From the NCBI GenBank assembly GCA_017553575.1, contig JAFZKQ010000107.1:1-64000 (forward strand): DNA of 64,000 nt. Reading direction: 5' to 3'. The notes under the pieces are model-generated. The model was given only the letters and a program-made list of their open reading frames with translations. It did not search any database and was not told where the DNA came from. Made by a program: the position numbers and the translations under genes. Numbering within the stretch: position 1 is the stretch's first letter; every line of letters starts with the position of its first letter. Of this stretch, positions 36,845 through 46,457 are shown piece after piece. This DNA is from Paludibacteraceae bacterium (GTDB taxonomy: Bacteria; Bacteroidota; Bacteroidia; Bacteroidales; Paludibacteraceae).

Positions 36845-37381
36845 CTATTTCCGCTTCTCAATCAAACAGACTTTGCAAAAGAGGGGGTTCCACGGTGGAA
36901 CACAACCAATTTTCCCAGAAACACCATACGCTAAATAAGATGGAATGATGAACGTACCCGAACCAGAGACCTTCAACATACTGACAGCCTCCTCCAATCC
37001 TTTTATAAGATTTCCCTTTCCCAGACGCACCATCTTCACCGTCTCACGAAGGTCGTCGCAAGTGGTTCCATCCAACAAAGTCATCGTATAGCGGATAGTC
37101 ACCTCGTCAAACTTAGCCACCGAATCGCCATAACCTTCCTCGTCAATGCGATAATGCAAACCGGAAATCGTCGTATCCATCTGCAAGCCCAGAGAATCGA
37201 TATAATGCTTGATGTCCTCCCGCTCCAACTCCATAAAGCCCGCATTCAAGGCCATCAAATCGTCATTTATCGTATTCTTCGGCAATTTGTTGAAAGGCAC
37301 CTGCGGAGCATCATTGCTATGGCAAGCCACCACAGAAAAGAGAACCGCAAGGGAGATGAATATATTCCAGATATCACGCAT
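36845..37381 (-). CDS. FKBP-type peptidyl-prolyl isomerase lipoprotein
   Basis: A lipobox-like stretch (LFSVVAC, Cys at 20) precedes a 130-residue FKBP domain: DEVTIRYTMTLLDGTTCDD, VRLGKGNLIKGLEEAVSMLKVSG, GTFIIPSYLAYGVSG and GCVPPWNPLFCKVCLIE. These follow the FKBP order closely, including the GxGxLIxGxEEA helix and the YG loop. It would sit in the periplasm as a proline isomerase or chaperone. The start overlaps the nrnA end by 8 bases, so the two are translated together. Confidence 0.8.
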   Translation of the reverse strand: MRDIWNIFISLAVLFSVVACHSNDAPQVPFNKLPKNTINDDLMALNAGFMELEREDIKHYIDSLGLQMDTTISGLHYRIDEEGYGDSVAKFDEVTIRYTMTLLDGTTCDDLRETVKMVRLGKGNLIKGLEEAVSMLKVSGSGTFIIPSYLAYGVSGKIGCVPPWNPLFCKVCLIEKRK

Positions 37382-38429
37382 TTTCCGTTCCCTTCTTTAT
37401 TTCAGCGACCAACAAATCCTTATATTCAGGCAATGCCGCCTCGAACTTCTTCACCGTCTCATCCAAAGAGACATACGACTCTCCGCCAGAAGCATTGAGA
37501 TGTCCGCCTCCGCCAAAGACATTCGAAGAGAACTTATTCGTTGGGAAGGATCCTTGCGAACGAAGGGAAATCTTCACCATACCCGCATCCTCCTTGATAA
37601 AGGCCGAAAAGACAATGCCCTTAATGGAAAGCGGTATGTTGACAAAACCTTCCGTATCGCCCTTCCTGAAGTTATACTTTTTCAACTCCGCGCTTGTCAG
37701 CGTAAGCAGAGCCGTACCAATTTCTGGATAAATCTTCATATTCTCACTGAGAAGATGTCCCATCAGACGGAAACGATCTGCCGAATAGTTATTGTAAACC
37801 TTGCGATAGATGGCATCCTTATCAACACCCTTCTTAATCAGCTCGGAAACAATGATATACATCTCCGCATTATTGGAGTTGTAAGTAAACGCCCCAGTAT
37901 CCGTCATCATTCCCGTATAGATACATTCGGCACACTCCTTCGACATCTCCGTAAAATAGCCCATTCGGCAAATAATACGGAAAACCATCTCAGACGTAGA
38001 CGCCATTTTAGGGTATGAGACAACGACATCCGCAAAACCACCCGGATCAAGATGGTGATCCACCAAGACCGTTCTTGCCTGCGCATCCGCAACAACCGTA
38101 CCCATCTCGCCTATACGATGCAAAGTATTGAAATCCAAAGCAAAAATCAAATCTGCTTGCGCAATAGCCTTATCCGCCTGCGCTTTCTTTTCCGCATAGA
38201 CAAGGATTTCATTGCAACCCGGCATCCATTTCAAAAAATCGGGGAAGGCATTCGGCATGATTACCGTCACGTTCTTCTCCATGATCTTCAAGAACTGGAA
38301 CAAAGCAAGAGAAGACCCTATTGCATCACCATCAGGGGAGACATGAGAGACAATGACAATATTGCTGGCATTCAAAATCTCCTCTTTCGTCTGCTGAATC
38401 AACTCTTCATCTATAATTTTCGTAATCAT
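37374..38429 (-). CDS. DHH-family phosphoesterase (NrnA-like oligoribonuclease / pAp phosphatase)
   Basis: The DHH domain shows IVIVSHVSPDGDAIGSSLAL (metal Asp/His), LIFALDFNTLHRIG and VLVDHHLDP, and the DHHA1 domain ends in FGGGGHLNASGG. NrnA-like enzymes degrade RNA oligonucleotides 2-5 nt long and dephosphorylate pAp. At 351 residues the size is normal. A TAAATTTG element at 38450-38457 lies 21 bases upstream, making this the probable first gene of the long unit nrnA-fkbp-DUF4827-trmH-lytM-dxr-rseP-porW-porX, whose gaps are all 55 bases or less. Confidence 0.9.
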   Translation of the reverse strand: MITKIIDEELIQQTKEEILNASNIVIVSHVSPDGDAIGSSLALFQFLKIMEKNVTVIMPNAFPDFLKWMPGCNEILVYAEKKAQADKAIAQADLIFALDFNTLHRIGEMGTVVADAQARTVLVDHHLDPGGFADVVVSYPKMASTSEMVFRIICRMGYFTEMSKECAECIYTGMMTDTGAFTYNSNNAEMYIIVSELIKKGVDKDAIYRKVYNNYSADRFRLMGHLLSENMKIYPEIGTALLTLTSAELKKYNFRKGDTEGFVNIPLSIKGIVFSAFIKEDAGMVKISLRSQGSFPTNKFSSNVFGGGGHLNASGGESYVSLDETVKKFEAALPEYKDLLVAEIKKGTENA

Positions 38430-38449
38430 ACTATACTATTTTACTTGTG

Positions 38450-38457
38450 CAAATTTA
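38450..38457 (-). promoter_or_regulatory. -7 element (TAAATTTG) for the nrnA-to-porX series
   Basis: This is an exact TAnnTTTG on the minus strand, 21 bases before the nrnA ATG, with TTTTC about 15 bases further upstream. It is the only gap in the series where a promoter is clear. Confidence 0.55.
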
Positions 38458-38519
38458 ATCTTTTATGATGAAAAGCACACTATTTCGAACGACTTTATAA
38501 AAGAGCCTCCCAAAAATCA

Positions 38520-39923
38520 CTACTTTTCCCCCGTTGTGACGACACCGTGATCCGAAAAACCGGCACTACCGTGAGCCATCAACTGCGCCGACACCTTCAA
38601 AAAGCGTTTAATCAACAAAAAGGCCACCAAATTCAAACTGAAAATAAAGCCCATCCATACACCACAAGCCCCCCAATCAAGGAGAACTCCACAAAAGTAA
38701 GCCACCGGCAAACTGACAAAAAGATAACACACGACCGTTATCCGCATAGGACTTTCCACATCTGCCATTCCCCGAAGAGCCCCCAAAGCAACCACCTGCA
38801 ACCCATCCGCAATTTGATAAATAGCGCACATCACCAAAAGCAAAGCAGAAAGGTCCACCACCAACGGATCGGAAGTGAAAGCCAACGGTATCTCATACAG
38901 GAAGACCAGCATCAATATCGCCCATATTGAATTCACGCAAACGCACAAATGCATAGAAGCAATGCCAGCTTTCCTCATCGAGAAATAATCCCCTACTCCC
39001 ATCTGGTGGCTCACACGTATAGTCGTCGCCGCCGCTATGCCACTTGCCATCATGAAAGTCAGAGAGGAGACATTCATCGCAATTTGGTGACTGGCCAAAG
39101 AAACCGCGCCAAACCAACCGACAATCACAGCAGCAAGGCTAAAAGAGAAGGACTCAACCAACATTTGAGAACCGATAGGAACTCCCACTTTCCCCAAAGC
39201 ATACAATTCAGACATAGAGAATGCCCTCATTCGGAAAAGACGGAAATAACGGAGCAATGACACTCGATAAACAAAGACAAGTCCAAAAGCAAGAGGCATA
39301 GCCAATCTAGAAAGGAATGTAGCCAAACCAGCACCCTCCACACCCCAGAAAGGAAATCCCCACTTTCCAAAGATGAAGACATAGTTCAACAAAACATTTA
39401 AGAAATTGGTAGCCAACGTAATAACCATGGCAATCTTGGTATTCCCCAACCCCTCCATAAATTGCTTAAATGCCTGGAAAAGGAACAAAGGAGGGAGAGA
39501 GGCCACCAACCAAAGATAATAGGGACGAGCCAACGTGCATACTTCCTTTGCCTGCCCCATCTCATCCAAGAAAAAAGAGATTATATACAACACCCCACAA
39601 ATAACGGCAGCCACCAACAAGTCCAACAAAATCGAATTTTGGAAAAGGCTAGCAGCCCGGAGATGCTTTCCTCCCGAATATTGACATCCAATCAAAGGCG
39701 TCGCTCCAAACGTAATTCCCAAGGCAAACAAGAAACCCACCAGGACGATTGCCCCCGCAAAAGAGACTGCCGCCAACTCATCGGTTCCAAGCCTTCCCAC
39801 CATCATCGAATCGGCCAAAATCACAACAGCTTGCCCCAACTGGGACAATACCGCAGGAATTGCAATCTTCAAATTACGAACATAAAACGGCTTATAAGAA
39901 CGAAAGAGTTCGATTATCCCCAT
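38520..39923 (-). CDS. MATE-family efflux transporter
   Basis: A 467-residue multidrug/toxin extrusion protein with about twelve helices in two halves. MATE marks are IAIPAVLSQLGQAVVILADSMMVGRLG near the start, TFGATPLIGCQYSGG, and in the second half VGVPIGSQMLVESFSFSLAAV. It swaps Na+ or H+ for cationic compounds; the substrate is unknown. I use ATG 39923, since a TATTTTTG element (39960-39967) would start transcription downstream of the longer frame's Met at 39962. Confidence 0.92.
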   Translation of the reverse strand: MGIIELFRSYKPFYVRNLKIAIPAVLSQLGQAVVILADSMMVGRLGTDELAAVSFAGAIVLVGFLFALGITFGATPLIGCQYSGGKHLRAASLFQNSILLDLLVAAVICGVLYIISFFLDEMGQAKEVCTLARPYYLWLVASLPPLFLFQAFKQFMEGLGNTKIAMVITLATNFLNVLLNYVFIFGKWGFPFWGVEGAGLATFLSRLAMPLAFGLVFVYRVSLLRYFRLFRMRAFSMSELYALGKVGVPIGSQMLVESFSFSLAAVIVGWFGAVSLASHQIAMNVSSLTFMMASGIAAATTIRVSHQMGVGDYFSMRKAGIASMHLCVCVNSIWAILMLVFLYEIPLAFTSDPLVVDLSALLLVMCAIYQIADGLQVVALGALRGMADVESPMRITVVCYLFVSLPVAYFCGVLLDWGACGVWMGFIFSLNLVAFLLIKRFLKVSAQLMAHGSAGFSDHGVVTTGEK

Positions 39924-39959
39924 AAAATCATCAAAAAACAGAAAAAATTCACTTGGCTG

Positions 39960-39967
39960 CAAAAATA
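39960..39967 (-). promoter_or_regulatory. -7 element (TATTTTTG) for the MATE gene
   Basis: This is an exact TAnnTTTG on the minus strand, 37 bases before the chosen start codon. It decides between the two possible starts. Confidence 0.5.
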
Positions 39968-40136
39968 ACTCAAAATCAAAATAATCCCATGCTTCCGACT
40001 CATCAGGAGATAGCTCGTTTGCTAATATTAACGAAAATTCAGCATTTTAACGAGTTTTTTTTCAAATATCTACGCATATTGTTTTCACATCACGCCATTT
40101 TTGTATATTTACCGAAATTTATGATGCACCGTCACC

Positions 40137-40799
40137 ATGTGGTATATATATACGTTTTTATTGTTTTTTTCATTCCACTTTGCCCTAACGGCGCAAAAAA
40201 CTTCTAACGGAACGAAGTCGGAATACAAAAGCGACAGGTACTTTTACACATATAGTTCCTGCATCGTCAACGCACCAGCCGAAGATGTGGAGTTGGTGTT
40301 GGATGACATTTACAATGGACTAAAAAACGAACCCACAAAAAATCTCCGATGGGCCTTCTATGGGTTAGGAAGACCCAAGAACAAATCCAAAGAAGACAAT
40401 GTTCAACTCTACGAGAAAAGCGTCACTTTCTACCCCGAAACAGATGTATACATCGTTAATCTAATGATGATTATAGATGAAAGCGACGTAACGGAATTCA
40501 GCATCGAAGGAGAATTGAAAAGCGTAAAACACCCCACGGGGAAAAAAGACTTGAACCTAAACGTCACCAAAAAAGTCAAGGTACTGAACGATGGGCACAT
40601 CTGCATTTCCTCCATTCCCCAAGGGCAAAACAAGACCGTCCTCACCCTACACTCGAAACTGAGATTCGGCTTCATCATCGACCTCTTCTTCACCCAAAGC
40701 AAATACAAGGAAGTAATAGAATGGAGGCTCGCAAAATTCCTCGTAAACTTAAAAGATCGTGCGGAAGAGAATTATATGAGGAGAAGTTTAAATCCATGA
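40137..40799 (+). CDS. Secreted protein of unknown function
   Basis: A signal peptide (WYIYTFLLFFSFHFALTAQ, cut before K) precedes about 200 residues that I do not recognise. The body alternates short strands and charged turns (YKSDRYFYTYSSCIVNAPAEDVELVLDD, VYIVNLMMIIDESDVTEFSI, KVLNDGHICISSIPQGQNKTVLTLHS). This layout could be a lipid-binding SRPBCC-like fold, but that is a guess. It ends in a basic helix (KFLVNLKDRAEENYMRR). It stands 46 bases ahead of the WG-repeat lipoprotein on the same strand. Confidence 0.55.
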   Translation: MWYIYTFLLFFSFHFALTAQKTSNGTKSEYKSDRYFYTYSSCIVNAPAEDVELVLDDIYNGLKNEPTKNLRWAFYGLGRPKNKSKEDNVQLYEKSVTFYPETDVYIVNLMMIIDESDVTEFSIEGELKSVKHPTGKKDLNLNVTKKVKVLNDGHICISSIPQGQNKTVLTLHSKLRFGFIIDLFFTQSKYKEVIEWRLAKFLVNLKDRAEENYMRRSLNP

Positions 40800-40845
40800 A
40801 GGAGCACCAAGACACGAGTACAACGAGTATCATAAAACAATAAAA

Positions 40846-41889
40846 ATGAACAAAATAGCCTTATTTTTTCTACTTACACTTATCCATCTGAGCGCATGCC
40901 AAGAGGAGAAAGTGGGAGAAGCCTTTTTTGCGGCCAAGCAAGGAGAGAAGTGGGGATATATAGACCAAAGAGGGAATTGGGTTATCCAACCTCAGTTTGA
41001 GAAGGCCCTTGGATTTTCAGAAGGCTTAGCCTTGATTATGGAGGACGAACAGTGGGGCTACATTGACAAAACCGGCAAGACAGTCATCAAACCCCAGTTT
41101 GTCCAAGCCGATACCTTTTCAGAAGGATTGGCCAGGGTAGAATGCTATGGTGAGGGCTGTGGATTCATCGACAAAAACGGGGAATTGGTCATCAAGCCTC
41201 AATTTGACTATGCCGAAAATTTTTCCGAAGGCTTAGCCTTGATTGGAGTTGCTGACGAATATGGTAGAATTGACAAATGGGGCTACATTGACAAAACTGG
41301 CAAGATAGTCATCGAACCTCAGTTTGAGCAAGCCGAAGACTTTTCAGAAGGATTAGCTCCGATTCTCCTCGAAGAAAGACGTTGCTTTATTGACCAAACA
41401 GGCAAGGTGGTTATTGCCCCCAAATTTAGCCTTGAGTCTTTCTTTAAATTCAAAGAAGGATTGTCTAAAATTATCATCAGAAACAAAAATGGATTCATCG
41501 ACAAAACGGGAGAAATAGCAATCAAGCCTCAATTTGACTACGCCGGATCCTTTTCAGAAGGCCTTGCCGCAATTAGCATCAATGGGAAAGATGGCTTCAT
41601 TGACAAAACTGGTAAGATTGTTATCGAGCCTCAGTTTGATCTTGGGAACGAACACAAATTCTCAGAAGGATTGTCCGTAATAATTGAAGATAGAAAAAAA
41701 TATGGGTTCATAGACAAAACAGGCAAGGTCGTAATCAAGCCTCAGTTTGACTACGCCTGCCCATTCTCCGGAGGTCTATCCATAATTAAACTCGATGGAA
41801 AATATGGAGTCATTGACAAAACGGGCAAGATGGTGGTCAAAGCGAAGTTTGATGGCATTGCAATCGTTTCGTCAATGTTCGGGTGGTAG
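40846..41889 (+). CDS. WG-repeat lipoprotein with a frameshifted last repeat
   Basis: A lipobox (LIHLSAC, Cys at 18) is followed by nine WG-type repeats, each of the form GYIDKTGKxVIKPQFD...FSEGLA, spaced 24 to 35 residues apart. WG repeats usually act as surface binding modules. After the ninth repeat the frame ends abruptly (VSSMFGW-stop). One base out of frame the next codons read GRKKVIKAKFDDIK-stop (41885-41929), a tenth repeat fragment, so the natural end was probably there. The spacing between the ninth and tenth motif is too short, which suggests a deletion within the last repeat that also broke the frame. Confidence 0.8.
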   Translation: MNKIALFFLLTLIHLSACQEEKVGEAFFAAKQGEKWGYIDQRGNWVIQPQFEKALGFSEGLALIMEDEQWGYIDKTGKTVIKPQFVQADTFSEGLARVECYGEGCGFIDKNGELVIKPQFDYAENFSEGLALIGVADEYGRIDKWGYIDKTGKIVIEPQFEQAEDFSEGLAPILLEERRCFIDQTGKVVIAPKFSLESFFKFKEGLSKIIIRNKNGFIDKTGEIAIKPQFDYAGSFSEGLAAISINGKDGFIDKTGKIVIEPQFDLGNEHKFSEGLSVIIEDRKKYGFIDKTGKVVIKPQFDYACPFSGGLSIIKLDGKYGVIDKTGKMVVKAKFDGIAIVSSMFGW

Positions 41890-42000
41890 GAAGAAGGTGA
41901 TTAAGGCGAAGTTTGACGACATAAAGTAAACAGCAAGGGAAAGAATCCTCAAATATCACAAATATTTGCATACATAGCATTTCGTCTGCGAATAAATTTG

Positions 42001-42008
42001 TACCTTTG
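42001..42008 (+). promoter_or_regulatory. -7 element (TACCTTTG) for the activase gene
   Basis: This is an exact TAnnTTTG, 43 bases before the ATG at 42051, with TTTC about 17 bases upstream as a weak -33 element. Confidence 0.55.
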
Positions 42009-42050
42009 TAGCCATAGAGTAGAGAGAGAGTTACAAACGGTTCTAAATTT

Positions 42051-45000
42051 ATGTCAACAAACCCTAACAACAAAAGCAACATCAAATTCAACATCGGTCT
42101 TGATGCAGGCTCAACCACGCTAAAGACGGTTATCACAGACAATAACGGAGAAATCACATTCACCGATTACAATAGGCACAATGCCAACATTCCCCTAGCC
42201 CTTTCACAATCCTTAGAAAAGGCCTTGGAGAAACTCGGCGATTTCGAAGCAAAGATAGCGGTCACTGGTTCTGCCGGAATGGGTTTGGCTGAACGATACA
42301 ATCTTCCTTTCATCCAAGAAGTTGTGGCTGCCACACTTGTGATAGAGAAAAAACATCCTAGTGTAAAAACATTAGTGGACATCGGTGGGGAAGACAGTAA
42401 AATCATCTTCTTCAATGACAAGATGCAAGCAGACATCCGCATGAACGGAAACTGCGCAGGAGGAACAGGAGCATTCATCGACCAGATGGCTGCCATCATG
42501 GGTGTAACTCCCTCTGAACTCGGCAAATTAGCAGAAGAAGCCACGGACATCTATCCGATTGCCTCTCGTTGTGGTGTCTTTTCCAAAACTGACATTCAGA
42601 ACCTCATCAGCCTCAACGTAAAAAGAGAAGACATCGCCGCCTCCATCTTCAACGCAGTGGCGACCCAAGTCATATCCACCCTATCGAGAGGAAGCGACAT
42701 CAAACCCAAAGTATTCCTTTGCGGTGGACCGTTTGCCTTCATCCCCGCTTTGCGCAAAGCATTCAAAGAAAAACTCGACGCAAAAGACGAGGATCTCATC
42801 TTCTCACCCCACGCCTCCGTCGTACCGGCATGGGGAGCCAGTCTCAACTGCCAAGATTTAGAATCCGAAGCAACCAATCTATCGCTGCTAATCGAAAAAT
42901 TCAAAGAAAAGACCGACTTCAAACCTGCCAAATCAGGATTGGCGCCACTTTTCGACAGCGACGAAGAACTGGAAGCTTGGAAAACAGAAAAGAGCAAAAC
43001 AAAAATAGAGAAATGCTCCATCCTTGACATCGCAGACGACGAATGCTATATAGGTATCGACTCTGGTTCCACAACTACTAAAATCGTAGCCACGGACAAC
43101 CAAGACCGCATATTCTTCACCTACTACCACAAGAATGGAGGCAAGGCATTGGAAACCGTAAAGAAAGGGTTATCCATCTTAGTCGAAGAGTGTGAAAAGC
43201 AAGGGAAAAAACTAAAAGTAAAAGGCAGCTGCTCCACAGGTTACGGCGAAGATCTCATAAAGACTGCTTTCGGGCTCAAATTCAGCATGGTGGAAACCAT
43301 TGCCCACTATACGGCGGCTTACAAACTCGATCCGGAGGTCTCCTTCATCCTCGACATCGGCGGACAAGACATGAAAGCCATTTTTGTCGAAAACGGAGCA
43401 ATCAACCGATTGGAAATCAACGAGGCCTGCTCTTCCGGATGTGGTTCGTTCATAGACAATTTCGCCACATCCCTGCAATGCGAAATCAGTGATTTCGTGA
43501 ACAAAGCATGCCATAGCACAAATCCTTCCGACCTAGGCACACGTTGCACCGTCTTCATGAACTCGAAGGTAAAACAATGCCTGCGCGAAAATGCTTCCGT
43601 GGAGGACATATCCGCCGGACTAGCCTACTCCGTCATCAAGAACTGTCTCTACAAGGTATTGAAACTTAAGGACACAAAAGAGTTAGGCAAACACATCGTG
43701 CTTCAAGGAGGAACGATGAGAAACATCGCAGTAGTACGTGCTTTTGAAAAGTCGACGGGAGAAACCGTCGCCGTGTCCAACTACCCAGAATTGATGGGTG
43801 CCTACGGAGCCGCGCTCCATGCGAAGAAAATGTGCGACGGAAACTCCTTCGTTCCATTAGACGAATTAGCAAAATTGGAGAGCTACGCTACGGCTCAAAT
43901 GCGATGCGTAGGATGCGAAAACAATTGTCAAATACTCAAAAACACATTTGCCAACGGAAAGACTTTCTACTCGGGCAACAAATGCGAAAAAGTATACACG
44001 AACAAAGGCGAAAAGATACGGACGGCGTTCAACATGAGCCTATTCCGCTCCGAGCTAGCATTCAACAAAAAAGTAAGATTGCTTCCGAACGAGAAACCGA
44101 TTTGCACAATCGGTATTCCTAGAGCACTCAACCAATACGAGAATTTCCAATTCTGGAATACCCTTCTCACATTAAACGGCATCGAGGTAAAAAGCTCTTC
44201 TCGTTCCACTTTCAAACTTTACGAAAAGGGATTGAACACCGTCATGGCAGACAACATCTGTTTCCCTGCCAAAATCACACACGGCCATATCTTCGACCTC
44301 ATCAACAAAGGTGTGGATAGGATTCTCTTCCCTTACGTAATATACGAGCAGAGCGAGGCAAACTCCAACAACAGCTACAACTGCCCTATCGTGTCAGGTT
44401 ACTCTGACGTGATAAGAAGTTCCATCAACCCAGAAGGGAAACATGGCATACCATTCGATTCACCTATCATCAACTTCGACAACAAAGAACTTTTGGAGAA
44501 AGCGTGTCGCCAATATATCGAAAAAGTAACCGGAGCTTTCTTCTCCAAGAAAAGATTCGCCAATGCCTTCGAAAAAGCATTGGAGGCGAAGAAAACTTTC
44601 GAAAACACGCTCTACGAAAAGGCTTGGCACACACTACAAAAAGCCAAAGAAGAAGATCGAATGGTCATCCTTTTGGCAGGACGGCCTTACCATAACGACC
44701 AACTCATACAGCACAAGATATCCGAAATCATAGCCTCTTTCGGCGTTGACATCATAACGGAAGACTTGATGAGAGGTAGTGCCGAAACCATTAAGGATTC
44801 GCACATCATTCCGCAGTGGTCCTACATGAACCGCATTATGAAAGCCGCCCAATGGGTTGCCAACACGAAGGAGAAAGTACATTTTGTTCAAATCACCTCG
44901 TTTGGTTGTGGTCCTGACGCATTCATCATTGATGAAATCGGAGACCTGCTTAGGCGAAACGGTAAGAACCACACCATTTTGAAAGTAGACGACGTGAACA

Positions 45001-46340
45001 ATGCAGGTTCCCTAAAACTTAGAATTCGTTCCCTGATTGAGTCATTAAAATTTGGAAACAAATCAGAGAAAGAGAAAAAAGCATTCCTCACGACACCAAT
45101 ATTCGGCGAAAACGAAAACGACAAGGATCGGAAGATTCTCGTTCCTTTCTTCTCGGAGTTCCACTCTCCATTCATACCTGCCACATTCGGACTAATGGGA
45201 TGTCATTTGGAAAGCATGGAAGCAAGCGATACAAAGTCCGCCGAATTAGGATTGAAATATGCTAACAACGAGATTTGCTATCCAGCAACGCTCATCATAG
45301 GAGATTGCATCAGAAGCCTCCAATCTGGCAAATACGACCCCAATAAAATCGCATTTGGTATCACACAAACGGGAGGACAATGTCGCGCGACCAACTACAT
45401 TGCGCTAATCAAAAAAGGCCTCATCGCCGCAGGATATGGAGACATACCCGTAATATCCATATCCATCATGAACACCATCAACGAACAGCCTGGATTCAAG
45501 CCAAACGTTAAGAAAGGAGCGAAAGCCATCATCTATGCTGTACACTACGGAGATGCGCTAAGTAAGATGTACTACGCTACCAAAGTAAGAGAAAAAATTG
45601 AAGGCACGGCAGATCGTCTAAAAGAGAAATACTTACGGGAAGCAGCAGAAATCTTAACGAAGAACGACACAAAGACCTTGTGTAAACTTCTAAAAGAAGC
45701 CGCCAAAGAGTTCAATGAAGCGGCAGCAGACAAAAAGGTTCCAAGAATAGGCATCGTTGGCGAAATCTTCATCAAATACAATTCCTTCGGTCACCAGCAC
45801 ATCGTCAAATGGCTTGTAGACCAAGGCATTGAACCTGTCATTCCATCGTTAAGCGAATTCTTCACCCAATATTTTCCGAATGCGAAATTCAACGAAAAAA
45901 ACAACTTGGACGAGAAAAGAAGCCTCAAAGGCAGAATTCTCGGACATTTGGGAGAGGTCTGGATGAACAAAATTGCTCGCGACATCGATTCTGCAGCAAA
46001 AGGATTCCGCTACTACGAAAAGAATGGCAACATCCACAAAGAGGCAGAGAAAGCTCAACGAATCATCAATTTAGCAGCACAATTCGGTGAGGGATGGCTT
46101 ATCCCTGCAGAATTTGCATCGTTCGCAGAAAGAGGCATCAATGCGGCCATCAGTCTTCAACCATTCGGATGTATTGCCAACCACATCATTTCGAAAGGTA
46201 TCGAGAAAAAAGTCAAAGACATATATCCAAACATGAATCTTCTGTTCTTGGATTTCGATGGAGGCGTAAGTGAAGTGAATGTGCTAAACAGGCTTCATTT
46301 CATTGCAAAACAAGCGAAGAAAGAACTTAACGAAGAATAA
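42051..46340 (+). CDS. Giant 2-hydroxyacyl-CoA dehydratase activase / dehydratase-like fusion protein
   Basis: This 1429-residue protein joins two BadF/HgdC-type ATPase domains with dehydratase-like regions (DUF2229 and HgdB-like). Domain 1 (about residues 12-280) has GLDAGSTTLKTVITD, VDIGGEDSKII and the cluster-ligand NCAGGTGAFIDQMA. Domain 2 (about 335-600) has GIDSGSTTTKIVATD, LDIGGQDMKAIF and ACSSGCGSFI. The rest carries Cys-rich segments (MRCVGCENNCQI, ITSFGCGPDAFI). In known systems the activase is a [4Fe-4S] ATPase that shoots an electron into the dehydratase. Fused proteins like this are common in anaerobes, but the substrate is unknown. It has its own promoter and stands alone. Confidence 0.88.
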   Translation: MSTNPNNKSNIKFNIGLDAGSTTLKTVITDNNGEITFTDYNRHNANIPLALSQSLEKALEKLGDFEAKIAVTGSAGMGLAERYNLPFIQEVVAATLVIEKKHPSVKTLVDIGGEDSKIIFFNDKMQADIRMNGNCAGGTGAFIDQMAAIMGVTPSELGKLAEEATDIYPIASRCGVFSKTDIQNLISLNVKREDIAASIFNAVATQVISTLSRGSDIKPKVFLCGGPFAFIPALRKAFKEKLDAKDEDLIFSPHASVVPAWGASLNCQDLESEATNLSLLIEKFKEKTDFKPAKSGLAPLFDSDEELEAWKTEKSKTKIEKCSILDIADDECYIGIDSGSTTTKIVATDNQDRIFFTYYHKNGGKALETVKKGLSILVEECEKQGKKLKVKGSCSTGYGEDLIKTAFGLKFSMVETIAHYTAAYKLDPEVSFILDIGGQDMKAIFVENGAINRLEINEACSSGCGSFIDNFATSLQCEISDFVNKACHSTNPSDLGTRCTVFMNSKVKQCLRENASVEDISAGLAYSVIKNCLYKVLKLKDTKELGKHIVLQGGTMRNIAVVRAFEKSTGETVAVSNYPELMGAYGAALHAKKMCDGNSFVPLDELAKLESYATAQMRCVGCENNCQILKNTFANGKTFYSGNKCEKVYTNKGEKIRTAFNMSLFRSELAFNKKVRLLPNEKPICTIGIPRALNQYENFQFWNTLLTLNGIEVKSSSRSTFKLYEKGLNTVMADNICFPAKITHGHIFDLINKGVDRILFPYVIYEQSEANSNNSYNCPIVSGYSDVIRSSINPEGKHGIPFDSPIINFDNKELLEKACRQYIEKVTGAFFSKKRFANAFEKALEAKKTFENTLYEKAWHTLQKAKEEDRMVILLAGRPYHNDQLIQHKISEIIASFGVDIITEDLMRGSAETIKDSHIIPQWSYMNRIMKAAQWVANTKEKVHFVQITSFGCGPDAFIIDEIGDLLRRNGKNHTILKVDDVNNAGSLKLRIRSLIESLKFGNKSEKEKKAFLTTPIFGENENDKDRKILVPFFSEFHSPFIPATFGLMGCHLESMEASDTKSAELGLKYANNEICYPATLIIGDCIRSLQSGKYDPNKIAFGITQTGGQCRATNYIALIKKGLIAAGYGDIPVISISIMNTINEQPGFKPNVKKGAKAIIYAVHYGDALSKMYYATKVREKIEGTADRLKEKYLREAAEILTKNDTKTLCKLLKEAAKEFNEAAADKKVPRIGIVGEIFIKYNSFGHQHIVKWLVDQGIEPVIPSLSEFFTQYFPNAKFNEKNNLDEKRSLKGRILGHLGEVWMNKIARDIDSAAKGFRYYEKNGNIHKEAEKAQRIINLAAQFGEGWLIPAEFASFAERGINAAISLQPFGCIANHIISKGIEKKVKDIYPNMNLLFLDFDGGVSEVNVLNRLHFIAKQAKKELNEE

Positions 46341-46382
46341 AAAAAACGGAAGCGGAATCTCTAAAAGAGGTATCCGCTTCCC
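46341..46382. terminator. Terminator between the activase and Wzz genes
   Basis: GGAAGCGGA pairs with TCCGCTTCC (46348-46382) around a partly paired loop. Six As precede it, giving a T-run for minus-strand transcripts from the Wzz gene; it may also serve the activase. Confidence 0.75.
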
Positions 46383-46457
46383 TATTCTATATAAAATCTA
46401 CTAACTTCTATACATCTCCAACACGGAGAAATATCAACTATTAGATTACTCTTTATC

